Origin: Streptomyces sp. NBC_01016
Lineage (GTDB): Bacteria > Actinomycetota > Actinomycetes > Streptomycetales > Streptomycetaceae
Length of the DNA stretch: 64,000 nt
Assembly: GCF_026341035.1 (NCBI RefSeq)
Contig: NZ_JAPEOQ010000002.1
Span: 4,030,001 to 4,094,000, forward strand
Direction of reading: 5' to 3'
Program-made: the position numbers and the translations under genes
Notes under the pieces: model-generated
Databases searched by the model: none
Told to the model about the DNA's origin: nothing
What the model saw: only the letters and a program-made list of their open reading frames with translations
Shown: positions 25,074 through 34,214 of the stretch, piece after piece
Layout: each line of letters opens with the position of its first letter
Numbering within the stretch: position 1 is the stretch's first letter

Positions 25074-28000
25074 TCAGCGCACGGAGAGCCGAACCAGGCG
25101 CGCGTCCGTGGCCCGCTCGCCGGTCACCTTGAAGGCGACGTAGCGGGCCGTGGCCGAGCCGAGCGACAGCGCCCGGTCCGGCCGCTTCCCGTCGAGGCGG
25201 CCCGCGAGCCGGTAGTCGAGCCCGTCGGTGCTGAGTTCCACCTCGGCGGCGGGCGCGTCGCCGACCGTCCACTGCGCCTCCACGGTGCGCAGCGCGACCT
25301 CTTCGCCGAGGTCGACGACCAGCCGACCACCGGGCCCCGGGCGCCACGAGGTGCCGGGGTCGCCGTCCACCGCTGTCGCCGGGTCGGACATGCCCTCGGG
25401 CAGCGGGCTGGTCGGGAAGACGGTCCGGCCGAGCGCGCGGTCGTCCGACGGGAAGGCGGTGGCGCCGGGGAGGTGCAGCGTCGTCTCCCGCGTATGGGAC
25501 ACCGTGGCCACGGCGTGGCGGCCCTGTGCCTCCACACGGACCCGGCAGGCCGCGCCGGAGAGCCGGAGGGTGGCGCCGTCGACGACCCGCACGCGCAGAC
25601 CGGCAGGCAGCCGCCCGCCCGGCAACGGAGCCAGCGTGAACCGGGGAGCGAGCAGCACCGTCTCGGCCGCGTCGAGGTCCGCGCGGTAGGTGACACCGTC
25701 GTCGGTGACGCTCTGGTCGCCCTGGAACACGGTGCGACGGTCGCCGGACTGCGGGACGTGGGCCGTGGTGGCGACCCGCTCGCCCGACAGGTTGAACAGG
25801 CTCAAGTAGCCGTCTGTGTAAGCTACTTGGACCTCGTCGGCCTTCGTTGTGGGGGCGGGCGTGCGGGCGACCGCGCGCAATGCGCTCGCCGACGAGTCGG
25901 CGAAGCCCTCGACCACGACGGGCGCCGCCGGACCGTCGGACGCCACGATCGTGTCGCCGAACACCGTGAGCGGGTGCTTGCCGCCGCGGACGACGAGTCC
26001 TGCCCTGCCGTCGACGTCGAGCCAGCCGCCACGGCTGCTCACGTCCGGCTCCGGCCAACTGGCGAGGTCCTCCCAGGTCTCGCCGTCGGACGAGCCCTGG
26101 ATGAGGTAGGCGCGGCCCGCGGCGGCCTCCCAGCGCAGTGTCACCTGGTCGATGTCGTGCTTCGCGCCGAGGTCCACCGCGAGCCAGCTGTCCGCGCGCG
26201 GACGGTCGGCCTTGGACACGGCCCACCGGGTCGCCGGGGCACCGTCGACGGCGAGCCCCGGCCCCTTGCCCGTTTCGCTCGACGACGCGGTCGCCGCCGC
26301 GCCGCGCGCGAGGTCCGCCCCGTCGGCGCCGTCGCGCACCTCCAGGGCGAACAGCGAGTACCCGTACGTCGGATCGGGCCGCACTCCGAGCATCCGGATG
26401 TGCCGCACGGCCGTGCGCGGGACATCGACCTTGTCGACGCGCGCCGCCGTGCCCGAGCCGTCCTGCGCCCGCACGGAGACACTGCCCTCCTCGAAGCGGT
26501 ACGTACGCGACCCGTCGAGCCCCGCCATGCCCGGCATCGTGAGGTTGTGGATCTCCAGGTGGCCCTCGCCCGCACCGGTCCCGGTCGTCGCGTAGACGAC
26601 CGAGCCGGTCGGGAGCGTCGCGAACCCCGCGTAACCGCCGTCCAGTTGGAGGACGCTCGCGCTGCCGTCGAGGCCGTCGCGCAGGGACTCGTAGAGCCGC
26701 ACCGCGCGGTGCGTGACCGTGCCCTTGGAAGAGGGAAGGAACATCGGCGTCGCGCCGCTCAGCTTGAACAGCCAGTCGTCGTGCCCCGGCTGCCAGGCGA
26801 ACTTCACGAAGTCGGGCTTGCTGACGGTGCCCGCCCAGGCGGCCGGTGTCTGGTGCGAGACGAGACCGGGCCCGGTGCCGAAGTCCGTGACCCCGGACGC
26901 GTGGGCGAACAACTCCTCCGCCGAGTACGGACGGACCGGATCGCGCCCCTCCTCCGCCGCCCACACATGCAGCAGATAGCTGATGGCCAGCTCGGCACGC
27001 GCCTCCGGCTCGTACTTCGGTTCCCCGGAGAACTTGGCCAGACGGTGCTCCGGCGGATACTTCTGGTACGCCTCGAGCCGCTCGGCCAGCGCCTGTTCGG
27101 CACGGGCCGCCGCCCGGTCGCCCACCACCTGCGCGAAGAACGCGAGCGGGATGACGTCCCGGCCGTACAGGTGCTCGCGGTCGTTCACCATCGGCATCAA
27201 CGGCTCACCGGCGTCGCTCATCACACCAAGGAGCGTGCGCCACAGCGGATCCGCGTTCGGCTGCTTCGTCAGCACCTCGGGCAGCGGCCGGCCCGCCGCC
27301 AGGAAGTGCGCGGCGTTCCGTCCCGAGGTGCGCCACAACTCCTCCTGGTAGTGCGGGCCGAAGGAGCCGTGGTTCTCGACGATGAACGTGTCGTACAGGT
27401 TCCTCGCGGTGTTGCGCGAGACGCGCACGCCGTCGACGACCGCCGGATTGGCCAGGTCGGCGGGCGGAAGCCCGGCCTCGTTGCGCGACCACGTGCCGTA
27501 GCCGGACTCCCAGTCGCCATGGCGCGGGTCGTCGGGGGCCCAGGCGAGGGCAGGCGCGAGGGTCTGCGCGTACAGACCCATCTCCTCCAGCTTGGTGTCA
27601 CCCACGTGCCCGCCCTTGAGGCCGTTCGGTGTCCAGTCACCCGAGTCGGGGTCGTCACCCGTCCCCAACGACGTGGTGTACGCGGCCTGTTCGCGCGTGA
27701 TGGTGTCGATCCGGTCGCGCGTCGTGTCGTCGAGCTCGTCCCACAGGAGGCGCGCGGCGAGCACGAAGTACGACTGGAAGGTGGTGTCGAAGAACAGCTT
27801 GCGGCCCCATTCGGTGCCGCCCGTGAGCCGGTTCGACGCCGCGAAGTGCCGGATGGTGGCGAGCGTGCGCGCCTTGAGGGTGTCCCGGTCGATGCCGGCC
27901 CGGTCACCGTCGTACGTGCCCTGCGTCAGCAGGACCGCGTTGCCGAGGACGACGGCGAATCCGAAGTCCTTGGCCGTGTAGTGGCCGAGCGTCGCGTCCC

Positions 28001-28199
28001 ACTGGGTCTCGGACCAGCGGGTGTGGTCGAGCAGCACCCGGTGGTACGTGGCCGCGATGCCGTCCGGGGGAGCGGCCGAACGGCCCGCCGCCCGCGCCGG
28101 GTTCGTGCCGGCGAGGGCAGGGAGTGCTGCCATGGCGCCGGTGAGGCCGACGGCCTGCAGGAACCTGCGGCGATGGAGCTGCGGGAGGTGGTGCGGCAT
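25074..28199 (-). CDS. Tat-exported polysaccharide-active enzyme with two F5/8C domains
   Basis: A 1041-residue secreted protein. The leader HRRRFLQAVGLTGAMAALP is a Tat signal ending near ARA (residue 38). Residues about 50-590 look like an alpha/alpha-toroid catalytic domain followed by beta-sandwich (EDHGSFGPH-like NHGSFGPHYQEELW, then GVMSDAGEPLMPMVND), reminiscent of polysaccharide lyase family 8, though I cannot name the family firmly. Two discoidin/F5-8C (CBM32-like) modules follow: AAATASSSETGKGPG with LAVDGAPATRW near 620-740, and a C-terminal one with ATAVDGDPGTSWRPG. It probably degrades an extracellular polysaccharide whose products enter through the adjacent ABC importer. A LacI-type palindrome sits 28 bases before the start. 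Confidence 0.75.
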   Translation of the reverse strand: MPHHLPQLHRRRFLQAVGLTGAMAALPALAGTNPARAAGRSAAPPDGIAATYHRVLLDHTRWSETQWDATLGHYTAKDFGFAVVLGNAVLLTQGTYDGDRAGIDRDTLKARTLATIRHFAASNRLTGGTEWGRKLFFDTTFQSYFVLAARLLWDELDDTTRDRIDTITREQAAYTTSLGTGDDPDSGDWTPNGLKGGHVGDTKLEEMGLYAQTLAPALAWAPDDPRHGDWESGYGTWSRNEAGLPPADLANPAVVDGVRVSRNTARNLYDTFIVENHGSFGPHYQEELWRTSGRNAAHFLAAGRPLPEVLTKQPNADPLWRTLLGVMSDAGEPLMPMVNDREHLYGRDVIPLAFFAQVVGDRAAARAEQALAERLEAYQKYPPEHRLAKFSGEPKYEPEARAELAISYLLHVWAAEEGRDPVRPYSAEELFAHASGVTDFGTGPGLVSHQTPAAWAGTVSKPDFVKFAWQPGHDDWLFKLSGATPMFLPSSKGTVTHRAVRLYESLRDGLDGSASVLQLDGGYAGFATLPTGSVVYATTGTGAGEGHLEIHNLTMPGMAGLDGSRTYRFEEGSVSVRAQDGSGTAARVDKVDVPRTAVRHIRMLGVRPDPTYGYSLFALEVRDGADGADLARGAAATASSSETGKGPGLAVDGAPATRWAVSKADRPRADSWLAVDLGAKHDIDQVTLRWEAAAGRAYLIQGSSDGETWEDLASWPEPDVSSRGGWLDVDGRAGLVVRGGKHPLTVFGDTIVASDGPAAPVVVEGFADSSASALRAVARTPAPTTKADEVQVAYTDGYLSLFNLSGERVATTAHVPQSGDRRTVFQGDQSVTDDGVTYRADLDAAETVLLAPRFTLAPLPGGRLPAGLRVRVVDGATLRLSGAACRVRVEAQGRHAVATVSHTRETTLHLPGATAFPSDDRALGRTVFPTSPLPEGMSDPATAVDGDPGTSWRPGPGGRLVVDLGEEVALRTVEAQWTVGDAPAAEVELSTDGLDYRLAGRLDGKRPDRALSLGSATARYVAFKVTGERATDARLVRLSVR

Positions 28200-28226
28200 G
28201 GCCAGGACCTCTTTCGCGAATCACGA

Positions 28227-28238
28227 GACAACGTTGTC
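28227..28238. promoter_or_regulatory. LacI-type operator GACAACGTTGTC
   Basis: A perfect 12-bp palindrome 28 bases upstream of the F5/8C enzyme start. The same 12-mer occurs at 55893-55904, and the CAACGTTG core at 34086-34093. The nearby LacI regulator (34215-35258) is the best candidate to bind it. Confidence 0.65.
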
Positions 28239-28307
28239 AGGTGGAAGGGGCTCAGTATTCGATCTCTGTCGGCGGGCGTCAACGGTCGGACGGGGAGGGC
28301 GTGATGG

Positions 28308-28355
28308 CCTGTACGTGCCCACGGACGAGATCCTGTACGTGCCCGCGGACGAGAC
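28308..28355. repeat. 24-bp tandem duplication
   Basis: Two copies of a 24-base unit (28308-28331 and 28332-28355) with about one mismatch, beginning CCTGTACGTGCCC. The second copy forms the left arm of the adjoining hairpin. Confidence 0.85.
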
Positions 28356-28369
28356 GTCGTCCGCGGGCA
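28340..28369 (-). terminator. Terminator of the GH2/ABC importer operon
   Basis: A 13-bp perfect stem, TGCCCGCGGACGA (28340-28352) with its complement at 28357-28369 and a 4-base loop. It begins 21 bases after the GH2 stop. It implies that the F5/8C enzyme gene downstream has its own promoter, which fits the separate operator at 28227. Confidence 0.75.
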
Positions 28370-28389
28370 GGCACAGGCCATCACCGAGG

Positions 28390-30186
28390 TCAGTCGCGGG
28401 TCCGGGTGAGGATCGCGCGGAGTTCGGGCACGGGGAGCTTCGGTTCGCGGTCCGCCGTCAGCAGGCCGTTGACCTCCTGCTCGGTGTCGGTGAACTGGGT
28501 GTAGCAGAAGCCGGCGAGCCCCGAGTTCACGGCGGCCCCCACCAGCGAGGACAGCCGCTCGGCGAAGTCCTTGTCGGTGGCGACGGTGTCGTAGCCGAAC
28601 CACTCGGCGCCCTCGGCCGGTTCGAAGGTGGCGCCGCCGAACTCGCTGAGCACGACCGGCTGCCCCTGGTGGCGCACCCCGTCCAGCGTGAGGCGCCGGA
28701 CGCCGGGCCACTGCTCGGTCAACTCACCCTGGCGCAGGGACGCATGGCCGTAGCGTTCGCGCAGCACATCGGCGCTCTGCGTGTAGTCGTGCACGCCCCA
28801 CATGTCACCGGCCGAGATCTCCCAGCCGTCGTTGGAGACGGCGGGCCGCGAGGGGTCGAGGGCCTTCGTCAGGTGGTACAGGGCGTCCATGAAGTGGCGC
28901 TGCTCGGGGACGAGCGCCGGATTGGGTGCGGACCAGGATTCGTTGAGGGGAATCCAGGCGACGATCGAGGGGTGACTCAGGTCGCGCGAGACCGCCTCGG
29001 TCCACTCGGCGACCACCCGCTCGACGGTGGTCGTGGAGAACGCGTACGCCGACGGCATCTCGCCCCACAGCACGAGGCCGAGCCGGTCCGCCCAGTACAG
29101 GAAGCGCGGATCCTCGATCTTCTGGTGGATGCGCAGCCCGTTGAGGCCGATCTCCTTGGCCAGTTCGGCCTCCCGCCGCAGCTCCTCCGCCGACGCCGCG
29201 AGGTGCGAGCCCGACCAGTAGCCCTGCTGCAACGCGAGCCGCAGGAAGTACGGCTTGTGGTTGAGCAGGAAGAGTCCGTCGTCCCAGCCGATGTCACGCA
29301 GCCCGAGGTACGACGAGACATGATCGACGGCCGCGCCGTCCGCCGCATCGTCGATGTCGACCGTCGCGTCCACGAGGTGCGGGTGCTCCGGGCTCCACAG
29401 CACACCGTCCAGGTCCTGGCCGTTGCGCAGCGCGGGCACCGCGATGTCGAACGTCGTCTCCTGTCCTTCGGCGAGGGTCCGCTGGTCGGCGAGGACGCGC
29501 CCGCCCAGCGCGAGCCGCACCGACACATGCACGGGCGACGCCGGCCACCCGCTCAGGCGCACCCGGCAGCGGACGCGGGCGTTCGCGACATCGGGAGTCC
29601 AGTGCAGCGTCGTCACGTGAAGTTCGGGCACCTCCTCCAGCCACACCGGCTGCCAGATCCCCGAGGTGCGGTGGTACCAGATGACGTGCGGGTCGTGGTG
29701 CCAGTCCTGCTTGCCGCGCGGCTGCGTCACGTCGAGCGGCTGGTCCTCCGCGCGCACCACGAGGACGTGCTCGCCGTCCCCGTCGAGCACGTCCGTGACA
29801 TCGCAGGAGAAGCCGGTGTGTCCGCCCTCGTGCCGGCCGACCAGGCGGCCGTCCACCCAGACCTCCGCACGGTGGTCGACCGCACCGAAGTGCAGAAGCA
29901 GGCGGCGGCCCGGGGCGGGCCGTGTCACGTCGATCGTGCGCCGGTACCAGAGCACGGGGTGGAAGCCGGCGTCCCGCGCCCCGGACGCCTCGGACTCGGG
30001 CGGGTAGGGCACGGTCACGACGCCGGTGAACGGCGCGGTGACCTCCGGGTCCATCCAGCGCTCCGCGCGGCCGCGGTCGGCGTCGTCACGGGCGAACCGC
30101 CACGGACCGCTCAGGTCGTGCCAGTCCGGGGCCCGGACGAGCTGCGGCCGGGGGTGTCCTGCGACGTCGTGGTGGGTGTGAGACAA
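28390..30186 (-). CDS. Glycoside hydrolase family 2 (beta-galactosidase/glucuronidase type)
   Basis: A 598-residue cytoplasmic glycosidase (no signal peptide). It has the GH2 order: a jelly-roll sugar-binding domain (LHFGAVDHRAEVWVDGRLVGRHEGG), an immunoglobulin-like domain, then a TIM barrel with NGLRIHQKIEDPRFLYWADRLG. The general acid is in WIPLNESW near residue 417 and the nucleophile in VVLSEFGG near 514. It should cleave the imported oligosaccharide with retention of configuration; the sugar (galactose, glucuronate, mannose) is not decided by these motifs. The start is TTG at 30186, with GGAG 6 bases before it. It lies 48 bases after the DUF624 gene. Confidence 0.9.
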   Translation of the reverse strand: MSHTHHDVAGHPRPQLVRAPDWHDLSGPWRFARDDADRGRAERWMDPEVTAPFTGVVTVPYPPESEASGARDAGFHPVLWYRRTIDVTRPAPGRRLLLHFGAVDHRAEVWVDGRLVGRHEGGHTGFSCDVTDVLDGDGEHVLVVRAEDQPLDVTQPRGKQDWHHDPHVIWYHRTSGIWQPVWLEEVPELHVTTLHWTPDVANARVRCRVRLSGWPASPVHVSVRLALGGRVLADQRTLAEGQETTFDIAVPALRNGQDLDGVLWSPEHPHLVDATVDIDDAADGAAVDHVSSYLGLRDIGWDDGLFLLNHKPYFLRLALQQGYWSGSHLAASAEELRREAELAKEIGLNGLRIHQKIEDPRFLYWADRLGLVLWGEMPSAYAFSTTTVERVVAEWTEAVSRDLSHPSIVAWIPLNESWSAPNPALVPEQRHFMDALYHLTKALDPSRPAVSNDGWEISAGDMWGVHDYTQSADVLRERYGHASLRQGELTEQWPGVRRLTLDGVRHQGQPVVLSEFGGATFEPAEGAEWFGYDTVATDKDFAERLSSLVGAAVNSGLAGFCYTQFTDTEQEVNGLLTADREPKLPVPELRAILTRTRD

Positions 30187-30234
30187 GGAGAACTCCGGTG
30201 GTGTGGTGCGCTGTTCAGGGGACGGGTCGGGGTG

Positions 30235-30858
30235 TCAGGGCGCGGTGCGGACCGTGGGGGAGCGGAGGTCGACGGCCGTGGCGGCGAAGGCCAGCGGGCC
30301 GGGCAGCAGTGGGACGAGCATCGGCATCGCCCACGCGAGGAGCGCGGCCAGGACCACGGCGCCCGCGAGGAGCAGGCTGCCGCGCGGATCGGCGACCGAG
30401 CGGACGAGACTCTCACGGGCGGACAGCCGATGCGGTTCCTCCAGCGCCGTGGCGCGCAGCCCCACGACCGCGGCGCCCAGGGCGAGCAGCAACAGGGCGG
30501 GTGCCAGCACCTGCGCTCCGGGCAGGTCGGCGCCGAGCAGCCGGCTGTCGAGGAACAGGAGCAGGGCGAAGAGCGGCGGGACGAGGCCGGCCAGCAGCGT
30601 GCGCGCGCCGAGGCGTGCGCGCAGCTCACCGACGTATCCGCGGACACTGATCTGGACGCCGCTGCGTGCCGTACCGCGCAGCGTCGCCGACGCGGCCGAG
30701 AAGGCTGCGGGCGCCGTGACGACGGGCAGGCAGGCGACGCTGGTCAGCAGGCCGACGAGCAGCATGTCCGCGAAGAGCGAGAAGCCGCCGCCGAACACCT
30801 CGCCGGGCTCCCGGCGTTGCCGTCCCGTGCCTCGTGGCGCGACAGGTGTGTGAGTCAT
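30235..30858 (-). CDS. DUF624 (YesL-like) membrane protein
   Basis: A 207-residue integral membrane protein with four to five hydrophobic helices. The first runs through LFADMLLVGLLTSVACLPVV, then ARLGARTLLAGLVPPLFALLLFL, and a C-terminal helix rich in Leu/Pro. This is the DUF624/YesL type, which in Firmicutes and actinobacteria accompanies carbohydrate ABC importers with an unknown accessory role. It starts 9 bases after the MalG-type permease stop and is clearly part of that operon. Confidence 0.75.
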   Translation of the reverse strand: MTHTPVAPRGTGRQRREPGEVFGGGFSLFADMLLVGLLTSVACLPVVTAPAAFSAASATLRGTARSGVQISVRGYVGELRARLGARTLLAGLVPPLFALLLFLDSRLLGADLPGAQVLAPALLLLALGAAVVGLRATALEEPHRLSARESLVRSVADPRGSLLLAGAVVLAALLAWAMPMLVPLLPGPLAFAATAVDLRSPTVRTAP

Positions 30859-30867
30859 GTGTGTGTC

Positions 30868-31704
30868 TCAGCCCTTCAGCCCGGAGGTCGCCATGCCCTG
30901 GACGAGATAGCGCTGGAAGACGAAGAAGAACAGCACGATCGGCAGGACGGAGATCACCGACATGGCGAACATCGGCCCGTACGCGGAGGTGCTGCCCTGG
31001 TCGACGAAGCTGCGCAGGGCGAGGGTGATGGTCGACTTCTCCGGCGAGAACAGATAGATCATCTGCGTGAAGAAGTCGTTCCACGTCCAGATGAACGTGA
31101 AGATGGCCGTGGTGATCAGCGCCGGACGGCTGAGCGGCAGCGTGATCGCCCAGTAGGTGCGGAACGGGCCGCAGCCGTCGATCCGCGCCGACTCCTCGAG
31201 CTCCCGCGGAAGCCCCCGCATGAACTGCACGATGAGGAACACGAAGAACGCCTCGGTGGCAAGGAACTTCGGCAGGATCAACGGCCAGAACGTGTCCGTG
31301 AGGCCGAGCCGGTTGAAGATGATGTACTGCGGGATCAGTACGACGTGGTGCGGCAGCATCAGCGTCGCCACCATGAACCCGAACATCGGCTTGCTCATCC
31401 GGAACCGCAGCCGCGCGAAGGCGTACGCGGCCAGCGAGCAGGACAGCACATTGCCGAGAACGGCGCCGCCGGCGATCAACAGGGTGTTGCCGAGCAGCCG
31501 GCTCACCGGCACGCCCGACACCCCGTCGAGCGCGGTCGTGTAGTTGCCCCACTCCAGGTGGCTGGGCCACAGGTCGAGGCTGGCGATGACCTCGTCGGCC
31601 GGCTTCAGCGACGTGGCGAGCAGCCAGGCCAGCGGGTACAGCAGCACCAACAGGCCCACGGCGGCGATCGTGTGCGGCACCCACCGCTTCGCGGCGATGT
31701 TCAT
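30868..31704 (-). CDS. Carbohydrate ABC transporter permease (MalG type)
   Basis: A 278-residue inner-membrane protein with six helices. The EAA loop is EESARIDGCGPFRTYWAITLP, the contact point for the ATPase; the C-terminus ends MATSGLKG, the usual tail of MalG-type CUT1 permeases. It starts within the stop of the MalF-type gene (ATGA overlap). No ATPase gene is present here. In Streptomyces such importers are normally energised by the shared MsiK ATPase encoded elsewhere. Confidence 0.93.
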   Translation of the reverse strand: MNIAAKRWVPHTIAAVGLLVLLYPLAWLLATSLKPADEVIASLDLWPSHLEWGNYTTALDGVSGVPVSRLLGNTLLIAGGAVLGNVLSCSLAAYAFARLRFRMSKPMFGFMVATLMLPHHVVLIPQYIIFNRLGLTDTFWPLILPKFLATEAFFVFLIVQFMRGLPRELEESARIDGCGPFRTYWAITLPLSRPALITTAIFTFIWTWNDFFTQMIYLFSPEKSTITLALRSFVDQGSTSAYGPMFAMSVISVLPIVLFFFVFQRYLVQGMATSGLKG

Positions 31705-32669
31705 CGGCCCTCCTCGTCGGCGTAGAAGACCCAGGACCGGGACGTCCGGAAGAGGATCAGGGTGACCACGCCGATCGCGATCAGCAGCAGCCAGGCCATC
31801 GCCGAGGCGTAGCCCATGTGCGAGGCCGTGAAGCCGCGCTCGTACAGGTACAGCGTGTAGAACAGCGTGGAATCGGCGGGCCCGCCGTCGCCGCCACTGA
31901 CGGCGAACGCGGGGGTGAACACCTGGAAGGAGTTGATGACTTCGAGGACCAGGTTGAAGAAGACGACCGGGGACAGCATCGGCACGGTCACCGACACGAA
32001 CTGCCGCCAGCGGCCCGCCCCGTCGAGCGCCGCGGCCTCGTACAGATCGGGCGAGATCTGCTGCAGACCCGCCAGGAAGATCACCATCGGCGCGCCGAAC
32101 TGCCACACCGTCAGCAGGACGATCACGTAGATCGAGAGGTCGGCGTTGCCCACCCAGCCGCCCGTGTGGATGCCGATCGAATCCAGCGCGCGGGAGATGG
32201 TCCCGCCGTCGTTGAACAGCACACGCCACACCAGCGCGATGGACATGCTCGCACCGAGCAGCGACGGGGCGTAGAACGCGGAGCGGTAGAAGGCCCGGCC
32301 CCGGCTGAGGTTCTTCAGCAGCATGGCCGCACCGAGGGCGAGACCCAGCTTCAGCGGGACGGCCACGACGACGTACAGCATCGTGGTGCCCACCGAGCGC
32401 CAGTAGCGGGGGTCGTCCGTGAGCATGTCGGTGTAGTTGCGCAGGCCGATCCACTTCGGCGGGTCGAACAGGTTGTAGTCCGTGAACGACAGATACAGCG
32501 ACACCGCCATCGGTACGAGCGTCAGCACGACCGCGCCGATCATCCACGGCGAGAGGAACACGTAGGCGGGCCACTGCTTCTCGCGCACCCGGCGGACGCG
32601 GCCGCCGGACGTCGACCGCTCGGGGTCCTGGTGTGCGGGGGCGGGCGCCTTGGTGGTGAGTGCGCTCAT
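31701..32669 (-). CDS. Carbohydrate ABC transporter permease (MalF type)
   Basis: A 322-residue membrane protein. A variable N-terminal cytoplasmic tail (Pro/Arg-rich) is followed by six helices beginning WPAYVFLSPWMIGAVVLTLV; the EAA loop is LYEAAALDGAGRWRQFVSVTVP. It pairs with the MalG-type protein to form the CUT1 channel. The start overlaps the binding-protein stop by four bases and the stop overlaps the next start in the same way, so the three genes are tightly coupled. Confidence 0.93.
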   Translation of the reverse strand: MSALTTKAPAPAHQDPERSTSGGRVRRVREKQWPAYVFLSPWMIGAVVLTLVPMAVSLYLSFTDYNLFDPPKWIGLRNYTDMLTDDPRYWRSVGTTMLYVVVAVPLKLGLALGAAMLLKNLSRGRAFYRSAFYAPSLLGASMSIALVWRVLFNDGGTISRALDSIGIHTGGWVGNADLSIYVIVLLTVWQFGAPMVIFLAGLQQISPDLYEAAALDGAGRWRQFVSVTVPMLSPVVFFNLVLEVINSFQVFTPAFAVSGGDGGPADSTLFYTLYLYERGFTASHMGYASAMAWLLLIAIGVVTLILFRTSRSWVFYADEEGR

Positions 32670-34003
32670 GACCTCAGCTCCTTGTTGGCCTCGTCGACGA
32701 GTTCGCGCGCCGCCTGGCGGGGAGTGGCCTTGCCGTACATCACGCGCTGGTACACGCGGTTGAACGTGGGCTGGATCGCCAGGTCGGCGGGCGGCGGGGC
32801 GGTCGGCGGAGCGTCGAGGCCGTACTTCTCCATCGTCTGCGCGTAGCGGTAGATCTCCAGCTCGGGGCCCTTGAGGGTCTTGCCGACGCGTGCGGCGATC
32901 GTCCGGTTGGGCGGGGTGGACCGGGAGAACCCGAGAATGTCGCCGACCCGGCTGTCGTTGAGCAGGAAGTCGACCAACTGGGCGGCCTCCTTGGGGTGCG
33001 CGGAGTGCGCGCCGATCCCGACCAGCATGCTCGGCTTGAAGTACGCGCCCTGCCTGCCGTCGGTCGTGGGCACGGACGCGTAGTGGATGTGGTCGCCGAG
33101 CAGGTCGACATAGCCGGGGAAGGGCGCGTCCCACGTGAAGTCGGAGGCGGCGAGGTGGCGGCCCATCGGGGTCATCTCGGTGTTCTTGGCCTGCACGGAG
33201 TCCCGGGGCTCGGCGACCGCGCCCGCCTTGCGGAGGCGGTCGTAGAACGTCCAGAACTCGGCGAGATCGTCCTCGGTGAAAGCGAGTTCGGTCTGGCTCT
33301 TGTAGAGCTTCCCGCCGCGGCCGCGTAGCCAGTCCTCGAAGATGTCCTCGTTGCCGCCGCCGTCGTTGGAGCCGCGCAGCGTGCGGCCGTCGGGGGCCTT
33401 CAGGCCGAGGGCGGTGATCTTCTTGTTGGCCTCCGCCCACTCCTGCCAGGTCCAGTCGGTGGGAGGTGTGCCGATCCCGGCCCGCTCGAAGATCTTCGAG
33501 TCGTAGGCGAACCCGGTGATGCCACGGCCCATCGGCAGGGCGTACTGGCCACCCCGGTACGTGCCGGTGCGCAGGAAGCTGTGGTCCATGTCGGACGTGT
33601 CGATGGTCCCGCGCTTGATGGCGTCGTCCAGGGACAGCAGCGCGTCACCGCCGGCGTACTGGGACACCTGTCGGTAGTCGAGCTGCACCACGTCGGGGAT
33701 GCCGCCGCCCGCGGCCTGCGTGGCCAACTTCTGGAGGTACGCGCCGAATTCACCGTTCGACGTGCGGACGGTGACGCCGGGGTGCTCCTTCTCGAAGAGG
33801 CGCACCGCCTTCTCGGTGCGCGCGGCACGGTCGTCATTGCCCCACCAGGAGAACCTGAGGGTGACACCGCTCGACGTGCCGCCGCTCGCGGTGGAACAGC
33901 CGGACAACGTGCCGGTCAGCGCGGCACCGACCCCGGCGGCCGCGGTGGTCAGGACGGCCCGGCGGCTGAGATGGGGGCGCGGGCCGCTTCGGGGCTCGGG
34001 CAT
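32666..34003 (-). CDS. Sugar-binding lipoprotein of the ABC importer
   Basis: A 445-residue extracellular solute-binding protein, cluster B/CUT1 type. The leader combines a twin arginine (SRRAVLTT) with a lipobox ending LSGC near residue 36, so it is probably a Tat-exported lipoprotein. The mature part begins VTLRFSWWGNDDRAART and contains the family's EKEHPGV and PDVVQLDYRQV segments. It delivers an oligosaccharide to the two permeases. It is the first gene of the five-gene operon and diverges from a LacI regulator. Confidence 0.92.
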   Translation of the reverse strand: MPEPRSGPRPHLSRRAVLTTAAAGVGAALTGTLSGCSTASGGTSSGVTLRFSWWGNDDRAARTEKAVRLFEKEHPGVTVRTSNGEFGAYLQKLATQAAGGGIPDVVQLDYRQVSQYAGGDALLSLDDAIKRGTIDTSDMDHSFLRTGTYRGGQYALPMGRGITGFAYDSKIFERAGIGTPPTDWTWQEWAEANKKITALGLKAPDGRTLRGSNDGGGNEDIFEDWLRGRGGKLYKSQTELAFTEDDLAEFWTFYDRLRKAGAVAEPRDSVQAKNTEMTPMGRHLAASDFTWDAPFPGYVDLLGDHIHYASVPTTDGRQGAYFKPSMLVGIGAHSAHPKEAAQLVDFLLNDSRVGDILGFSRSTPPNRTIAARVGKTLKGPELEIYRYAQTMEKYGLDAPPTAPPPADLAIQPTFNRVYQRVMYGKATPRQAARELVDEANKELRS

Positions 34004-34085
34004 GGGAGACCTCTCGTGAGGCAGGCGTGTGGGGCACCGGGGGTGGCGCGCAGGGGCTGCGACGCGCTCCGACGGCTGCGGATTC

Positions 34086-34093
34086 CAACGTTG
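34086..34093. promoter_or_regulatory. LacI-type operator core CAACGTTG in the divergent promoter
   Basis: TTCCAACGTTGTAA (34083-34096) contains the palindromic core shared with 28227 and 55893. It lies 83 bases upstream of the binding-protein start and 122 bases upstream of the LacI start. The same TTCCAACGTTGTA recurs at 34275-34287 inside the LacI gene. Confidence 0.6.
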
Positions 34094-34214
34094 TAACCAG
34101 TGGGTGTCGTCGAGGTCAACCCTCTGACGTAAATGAACGCGGACCGGAACCAGGGCTGTGAATGGCGGGCGCCACGTGCATAATCAGGGGCAACAACATG
34201 AGGGGAGCCGGGCA

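Noticed and set aside
24912..31725. Two plus-strand frames of over 1100 residues across the F5/8C, GH2 and permease genes
   Set aside because: Arg/Pro/Gly/Ala-rich shadow translations with no domain; the minus strand carries clear enzyme and transporter motifs and ribosome sites.
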